A program made the translations under genes and the position numbers. DNA of 10,638 nucleotides from Planctomycetota bacterium. GTDB taxonomy: Bacteria > Planctomycetota > Phycisphaerae > Sedimentisphaerales > Anaerohalosphaeraceae. The notes beneath the pieces were generated by a model that did not search any database, was not told where the DNA came from, and saw nothing but the letters and a program-made list of their open reading frames with translations. Numbering within the stretch: position 1 is the first letter of the stretch; the number at the start of each line of letters is the position of its first letter. Positions 7,476 through 10,638 of this stretch are shown here, piece by piece. The stretch covers positions 1 to 10,638 of the forward strand of contig JAAYQH010000410.1 of NCBI GenBank assembly GCA_012519365.1, in the 5' to 3' direction.

Positions 7476-9897
7476 ACGCGATGACTAAATTCAATTGCCG
7501 GGCCAGCTTTTCGAAGTGTTCCACCCACTGGCGGGCCTGCTCGTCCCCCGCATCAGCGTTTTTTCGGATGACCGGATACGTGTGCCTGGCCAGCGTAAAA
7601 AAGATGTTTTGCGGATTTTGCAGATTCAACTCCGTTCCCACCTCCTGAATAATCCCCAGCAGTTCTTCGATACGCATCAGCAAAGTCAGGTCTTCGGGGG
7701 TCTTTTTGAACGACTGGAACAACTGGGTGGCCTTGCGGTTGAATTCATACTGGATCAACTGGTGATTCAGTTTTAGTGAAAACCGACGCACGTCTTCCAG
7801 CAGCTTTTTAATGCGCTGGGTATTGTTATAGCCGCTGTGAATCAGCCGGCATAAGTCTTCATTGACAATGCATTCAGCCGGTGCCAAAAACGCCTGAGGC
7901 AGCGGCATCTTCATCTTTATCATCAGCTGCATCACGGAGTAATTGTACTCGTAAATGCGACGAAAGGAATACTCGATTTCCTTCCAGGTGGTCTCCAGCA
8001 GGTGGTCAAGAATGCGCCGCTGCTCGTCCCGGAACAGATGCTGGATGGAATAATTACAGCCGCTGAAAAACACGTTCATCAGGCGCAGGACCTCGCTGGT
8101 GTCGCCGTTGCGAAAGGCCGAGCACAATTGCTCCTCGTGGGGGCTGGAGTGCTGCGGCGGCATCGGCCCTGCCGCTGCAAAGACATTCTGGCCGCCCAGA
8201 TACAACCCGACCAGAAAAAAGGACTCTTGTTCCCACGTCGTGTTGGCCTGCAAGGTGGCATAGGCGGTGATGAGCGTTTCAATGCCCGCCTCCAGCCGCT
8301 GAAAAGAATGAATTGCCGCCGAGTATGTATAAATTTCCGCCCCCACCAAATCACCCGACTGAAAGATCGAGCTGAGCGCCAAATGGGCGCCCACCCGTGT
8401 CAGATCAATCATCGCGGGTTTTACATATTGGTCGTAAATGATTTTTCCGTTGCCGAGCGTTTCGTCGAGGGAGGAGGCCTTTTCCAGCCGATCCCGAAAT
8501 TCCGGCTCAAGGTCAATCCCTTTGACGTCGCGGCACAATTGCATCGCACGGCCGGCGTATTGCAGGATCTGGATGGTTTCAATGCCCGAGATGTCATTAA
8601 AATACCACCCGCAGCTGGTGTACATCAGTTGAGCGTTACGCTGCATTTCCAGCAGTTTCAGCAGGAAGCTGATCTGTGCGTCTGAAAGATCACGCCCCGT
8701 CCATTCGTCCAGTTTCTTTTTGACGGCGTCCTTGCGGCGATCCAAAATAATCTCGATGTAGGCGTTCCGTACGGCCCAGGGGTCCTGCACAAACGGCTGC
8801 ATCAGTTCCGTGTAAATTGCCCCCAGCTGGTCCCGCAGCCAGTCCATCGCCCCGCGCAAGGGCTCGCGCCACTGTTGTTTGCCCTTGAGGGCCGGGTCGC
8901 TGCAGCAGCCGCAGTTGGACCTCCAGCGCTCCACCCCATGGGCGCAGCTCCACGAACTGTTTTCTTTAATTTGAACTTCATACTCGGGGGGGAATTTTTC
9001 CAGAAATTCGCCGTAAATCGTCAGCTTGGCGTCGGTATGCGTTTGCAAGTGGTGAATGCAGTACGCCAGTGCCATATCCCCGTGACGATGATGATGGCCG
9101 AACGATTCGCCGTCTGTGGCGATATGAACCAGCTGCGTCTTTTCCTCTTTGGTAAAGCAGGAATACATCCGCTCAGCGAAGGTTTGGCCGTTGTGCAACA
9201 GTCCGCCGAAGGCCACCTCGTGAGCGATCGGGCCATTATAAAAAAACAGAGTGATTTGGTTGCCCGACGGCAGCCGGCACACATACGCCGTCGTGGTGTC
9301 AAGGGTTCCTTCGGTAACGTCCTTCCACTGTTTGACGTCGATTTTTCGTATCCGAACCGCCTGCTGCGGCGACAGAATGGTAAATCGAATGCCATGCTCG
9401 GCCAACACCTCAAGTGTGTCCGTATTGACGGCGGTTTCGGGCAGCCACATCCCTTCGGGCTGACGATGAAACCGACTTTCAAAATCTTTAATCCCCCAGA
9501 TCACTTGGGTGCGTTTGTCTTGGGCATTGCACAACGGCAGGATCATATGATTATACGCCTGCGCCAGCGCAGCACCGTGGCCGGAAAAACGCTCCATGCT
9601 TTGTTGATCCGCTTCGAGGATTTTTTCGTACACATCCGGCGCCTTGGCTTCCAGCCAGGACAGCAACGTCGGGCCGAAATTAAAACTTATATTGGCGTAA
9701 TTATTGACAATGTTGATGATTTTTCGGTCGCTGCCGAGAATGCGCGAGGCCGCGTTGGGCCGATAACATTCATCGGTAATCCGCTCGTTCCAATCGTGAT
9801 AAGGATAGGCTTGATCCTGAAGTTCAATATCCTCCAGCCAGGGATTATCGCGGGGAGGTTGGTAGAAATGGCCGTGGATGCAGACATACTTTTCCAT
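7474..9897 (-). CDS. GH57 family glycoside hydrolase with DUF3536 C-terminal region
   Basis: An 807-residue cytoplasmic protein (no signal peptide). The N-terminal half is a GH57 catalytic barrel: CIHGHFYQPPR (6-16, the HxP-type first motif), WLPE with probable nucleophile Glu154, and ATDGESFGHHH (260-270) with probable acid/base Asp262. GH57 enzymes are retaining alpha-amylases, 4-alpha-glucanotransferases, branching enzymes or amylopullulanases. SSWSCAHGVERWR (314-326) followed by the Cys-rich NCGCCSD (328-334) is typical of the DUF3536 subgroup; the Cys cluster could bind metal (inference). The largely helical second half (about 470-790) corresponds to DUF3536, of unknown role. The start is fixed by an in-frame TGA only eight codons upstream (9922-9924) with no other usual start between; its Shine-Dalgarno is weak. 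It is first in an operon with malQ, which supports a role in glycogen or maltodextrin turnover. Activity on alpha-glucan is inferred from family and neighbour. The exact reaction cannot be assigned. Confidence 0.9.
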   Translation of the reverse strand: MEKYVCIHGHFYQPPRDNPWLEDIELQDQAYPYHDWNERITDECYRPNAASRILGSDRKIINIVNNYANISFNFGPTLLSWLEAKAPDVYEKILEADQQSMERFSGHGAALAQAYNHMILPLCNAQDKRTQVIWGIKDFESRFHRQPEGMWLPETAVNTDTLEVLAEHGIRFTILSPQQAVRIRKIDVKQWKDVTEGTLDTTTAYVCRLPSGNQITLFFYNGPIAHEVAFGGLLHNGQTFAERMYSCFTKEEKTQLVHIATDGESFGHHHRHGDMALAYCIHHLQTHTDAKLTIYGEFLEKFPPEYEVQIKENSSWSCAHGVERWRSNCGCCSDPALKGKQQWREPLRGAMDWLRDQLGAIYTELMQPFVQDPWAVRNAYIEIILDRRKDAVKKKLDEWTGRDLSDAQISFLLKLLEMQRNAQLMYTSCGWYFNDISGIETIQILQYAGRAMQLCRDVKGIDLEPEFRDRLEKASSLDETLGNGKIIYDQYVKPAMIDLTRVGAHLALSSIFQSGDLVGAEIYTYSAAIHSFQRLEAGIETLITAYATLQANTTWEQESFFLVGLYLGGQNVFAAAGPMPPQHSSPHEEQLCSAFRNGDTSEVLRLMNVFFSGCNYSIQHLFRDEQRRILDHLLETTWKEIEYSFRRIYEYNYSVMQLMIKMKMPLPQAFLAPAECIVNEDLCRLIHSGYNNTQRIKKLLEDVRRFSLKLNHQLIQYEFNRKATQLFQSFKKTPEDLTLLMRIEELLGIIQEVGTELNLQNPQNIFFTLARHTYPVIRKNADAGDEQARQWVEHFEKLARQLNLVIA

Positions 9898-9988
9898 AAA
9901 CTCGTGTTCTTTCTTGCCGATTCAATGGGGCTTCCTTTTCGTTACGCTCGCTTTACGCCGCGCTGCGTTTGTTCCATCGCAACCAATT

Positions 9989-10017
9989 ATCATAACACCG
10001 AACGGCCGACGGAACAA
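9989..10017 (-). promoter_or_regulatory. Candidate promoter of the GH57-malQ operon
   Basis: On the reverse strand, TTGTTC (10017-10012) and TATGAT (9994-9989) are separated by exactly 17 bases. The -10 matches five of six consensus bases; the -35 has the key TTG. Transcription would start near 9982, giving a leader of about 85 bases. Apart from this promoter, the tRNA promoter and one dyad, I see no gene in 9898-10142. Confidence 0.45.
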
Positions 10018-10052
10018 GGCGTTTGGCGATTTTATGCAAAGTTTGACGCCTT
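10016..10052. repeat. Dyad overlapping the -35 of the GH57-malQ promoter
   Basis: AAGGCGT (10016-10022) and ACGCCTT (10046-10052) are perfect 7-base inverted repeats 23 bases apart, with one more G-T pair inside. The left arm overlaps the last two bases of the reverse-strand -35 hexamer. The placement is suitable for a dimeric regulator, perhaps one sensing carbohydrate, but no regulator gene is in the window and the arms are short. Confidence 0.25.
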
Positions 10053-10094
10053 CAGCCCAAAAAGCAAGAATCGTATGTCCCTGAAGATAAACGC

Positions 10095-10123
10095 TTGAAA
10101 ATCCTGCCGGCTGGTCGTATGAT
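10095..10123 (+). promoter_or_regulatory. Strong promoter of the tRNA gene
   Basis: TTGAAA (10095-10100, five of six matches) and TATGAT (10118-10123, five of six matches) with a 17-base spacer make this the best sigma70-type promoter in the window. Transcription would start near 10130, about 13 bases before the mature tRNA 5' end, as is usual for stable RNA genes. No terminator is obvious after the tRNA, so the transcript may continue into the downstream lipid kinase gene. Confidence 0.7.
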
Positions 10124-10142
10124 AACTCGCATTCCTAAAGCA

Positions 10143-10214
10143 GGGCCTGTAGCTCAGCGGTAGAGCAGGGGACTCATAATCCCTTGGTCGCAGGTTCGAA
10201 TCCTGCCGGGCCCA
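10143..10214 (+). tRNA. tRNA-Ile2 (anticodon CAU, lysidine type)
   Basis: A complete cloverleaf can be folded by eye. The 7-bp acceptor stem pairs GGGCCTG with CGGGCCC (one U-G pair) and has discriminator A (10214). The D arm is GCTC/GAGC. The anticodon stem GGGGA/TCCCT holds loop CTCATAA with anticodon CAT at 10175-10177. The T arm GCAGG/CCTGC has loop TTCGAAT. No CCA is encoded next to the discriminator; GTACCA follows. A CAU anticodon may be initiator Met, elongator Met or Ile2. The paired G1-C72 excludes initiator. The acceptor pairs C4-G69 and C5-G68 are the determinants by which TilS picks out Ile2 for lysidine modification in E. coli, and the anticodon arm through variable loop closely resembles E. 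coli ileX. I therefore call Ile2, which reads AUA. Simple anticodon-based annotation would label it Met. Confidence 0.9.
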
Positions 10215-10275
10215 GTACCATAACTGCTTTCTAAAAAAGGAGTTGCAATTCTCTTGCCACCATCAGGCAGGAGGG

Positions 10276-10294
10276 GATAAGCGCAGCGCTTCTC
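10276..10294. repeat. Short dyad in the leader of the lipid kinase gene
   Basis: GATAAGCGC (10276-10284) and GCGCTTCTC (10286-10294) flank a central A (10285) and match at eight of nine positions as inverted repeats. It is too tight to form a full RNA hairpin but could be an operator half-site pair. It lies between the tRNA gene and the lipid kinase start. Confidence 0.25.
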
Positions 10295-10352
10295 GCAGGT
10301 CGGGGGGCTTCTTGAAAGAGCGGAAAATTCAACCACAGAATTCGGCGCATTT

Positions 10353-10393
10353 GGCCGACATAATACCAGCAGGAAATTGCAGAAACGTCGGCC
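10353..10393 (+). repeat. Inverted repeat just upstream of the lipid kinase gene
   Basis: GGCCGAC (10353-10359) and GTCGGCC (10387-10393) are perfect 7-base complements 27 bases apart, ending 32 bases before the kinase start. As RNA it could form a leader stem-loop. A -10-like CATAAT (10359-10364) lies at its left arm but has no matching -35, so no promoter is called. Nothing else is recognisable in the 10215-10425 leader. Confidence 0.3.
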
Positions 10394-10420
10394 TTATCGG
10401 CAAAACGGGGACGAAGAAAT

Positions 10421-10429
10421 ATGATATGA
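10421..10429 (+). other. Two-codon minigene AUG-AUA-UGA overlapping the lipid kinase start
   Basis: ATG (10421-10423), ATA (10424-10426) and TGA (10427-10429) form a minimal open frame whose stop overlaps the ATG of the kinase gene (10426-10428) in another frame. The purine-rich run GAAGAAA (10413-10419) precedes both starts and does not clearly favour either. Such a short frame is easily found by chance, so this is a possibility and not a confident gene. Confidence 0.18.
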
Positions 10430-10638
10430 ATCCGCAAGACGGATACATTCAATACATTGTAAACCCGAAATCCGGTGCCAGCAGCAACAAGCAGCTGGTT
10501 TGCGGGTTCAGGGACTATTTGCAGGACCACGGCTTCGACGTACGTCTTGTCTTTACCGAGTCGCTGGCGCACGCCTGCGAACTGGCTACGCAAGCGGCGG
10601 TGGATTTTCAGTGCGGCCTGGTCTGTGCAGCCGGCGGC
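10426..10638 (+). CDS. Diacylglycerol kinase-family lipid kinase, N-terminal part
   Basis: The first 71 residues of a protein cut off by the window end. YIVNPKSGASSNK (10-22) is the nucleotide-binding start of the DAGK catalytic domain (Pfam PF00781; YegS/BmrU/DgkB type). A Gly-Phe-Asp-Val strand follows (36-39), then FTESLAHACELATQA (43-57). The fragment ends in CAAGG (67-71), where the family has the GGDGT nucleotide-binding loop. Members phosphorylate diacylglycerol or a related lipid with ATP at the inner face of the membrane, or belong to sphingosine-kinase-like families; the substrate cannot be told from this part. The ATG places the IVNPKSG motif at residue 11, as is usual. The frame is open further upstream to 10180, but that stretch has no family similarity and is probably leader. 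It may be co-transcribed with the tRNA gene. Confidence 0.85.
   Translation, partial: MNPQDGYIQYIVNPKSGASSNKQLVCGFRDYLQDHGFDVRLVFTESLAHACELATQAAVDFQCGLVCAAGG

Noticed and set aside
8875..10098. 407-residue + strand frame opposite the GH57 gene
   Set aside because: It covers the conserved GH57 catalytic region on the other strand, has no ribosome site and no family motif, and is explained as a shadow.
10154..10336. 60-residue reverse-strand frame across the tRNA gene
   Set aside because: Its GRIRTCDQGIMSPLLYR end is the translation of the antisense strand of a tRNA, a well-known false protein in databases.
10243..10425. Upstream in-frame extension of the lipid kinase from a TTG at 10243 after AAGGAG (10237-10242)
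   Set aside because: There is no proper spacing between the AAGGAG and the TTG, the extension lacks family similarity, and the ATG at 10426 puts the conserved motif at its usual distance from the N-terminus.
10231..10593. 120-residue reverse-strand frame opposite the lipid kinase start
   Set aside because: It is antisense to the recognisable IVNPKSG motif of the kinase and has no motif of its own.
1..10638. CRISPR array, insertion sequence, prophage or toxin-antitoxin signature
   Set aside because: I saw no spaced direct repeats, transposase, integrase, terminal inverted repeats or small paired genes. All long coding stretches are housekeeping or carbohydrate-related.

Overview
The window looks like ordinary chromosome from a Gram-negative-type bacterium of moderate GC content (mid-50s percent by eye). 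It holds five complete protein genes, one tRNA gene and the 5' end of a sixth protein gene. A Kdo transferase implies an LPS-type outer membrane. That enzyme has a GGSDMME active-site variant, and the window also carries a secreted multidomain glycoside hydrolase with a discoidin domain and a GH57-DUF3536/GH77 pair. Together these suggest the PVC superphylum, most likely Planctomycetota (Phycisphaerae-like). This placement is inference from protein flavour; no marker gene is present.

Layout. Positions 1-259 have no convincing gene, only short inverted repeats and a candidate promoter. On the + strand follow a large secreted GH2-superfamily glycosidase (260-3529), a Kdo transferase waaA (3700-4989) and a DUF72/YecE-family TIM-barrel protein (5202-5954). 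The gaps of 170 and 212 bases, each with a candidate promoter, suggest independent expression. On the - strand lies a two-gene operon transcribed from about 9982 leftward: a GH57-DUF3536 protein (9897-7474) and then a GH77 4-alpha-glucanotransferase, malQ (7458-5959). The malQ stop codon lies only 4 bases from the DUF72 stop codon, so the two units converge tail to tail. To the right, divergent from the operon, is a tRNA gene with a near-consensus promoter (10143-10214). Its CAU anticodon and acceptor-stem pairs mark it as the AUA-decoding tRNA-Ile2. About 210 bases further on begins a diacylglycerol-kinase-family lipid kinase (10426 to the window end, truncated at its Gly-Gly motif).

How the genes work together. 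The GH57-DUF3536/GH77 operon is a cytoplasmic alpha-1,4-glucan (glycogen or maltodextrin) module. The GH2 enzyme probably trims side-chain sugars from an external polysaccharide. WaaA and the lipid kinase belong to envelope and lipid metabolism. No mobile element, CRISPR array, phage or toxin-antitoxin signature was seen, and I do not see a clear new multi-gene system. The points most worth a second look are the divergent GH2 with its unassigned middle region, the GH57-DUF3536 protein of unproven activity lying in frame with malQ, the WaaA motif variant, and a two-codon AUG-AUA-UGA minigene that overlaps the kinase start just downstream of the tRNA that reads AUA.
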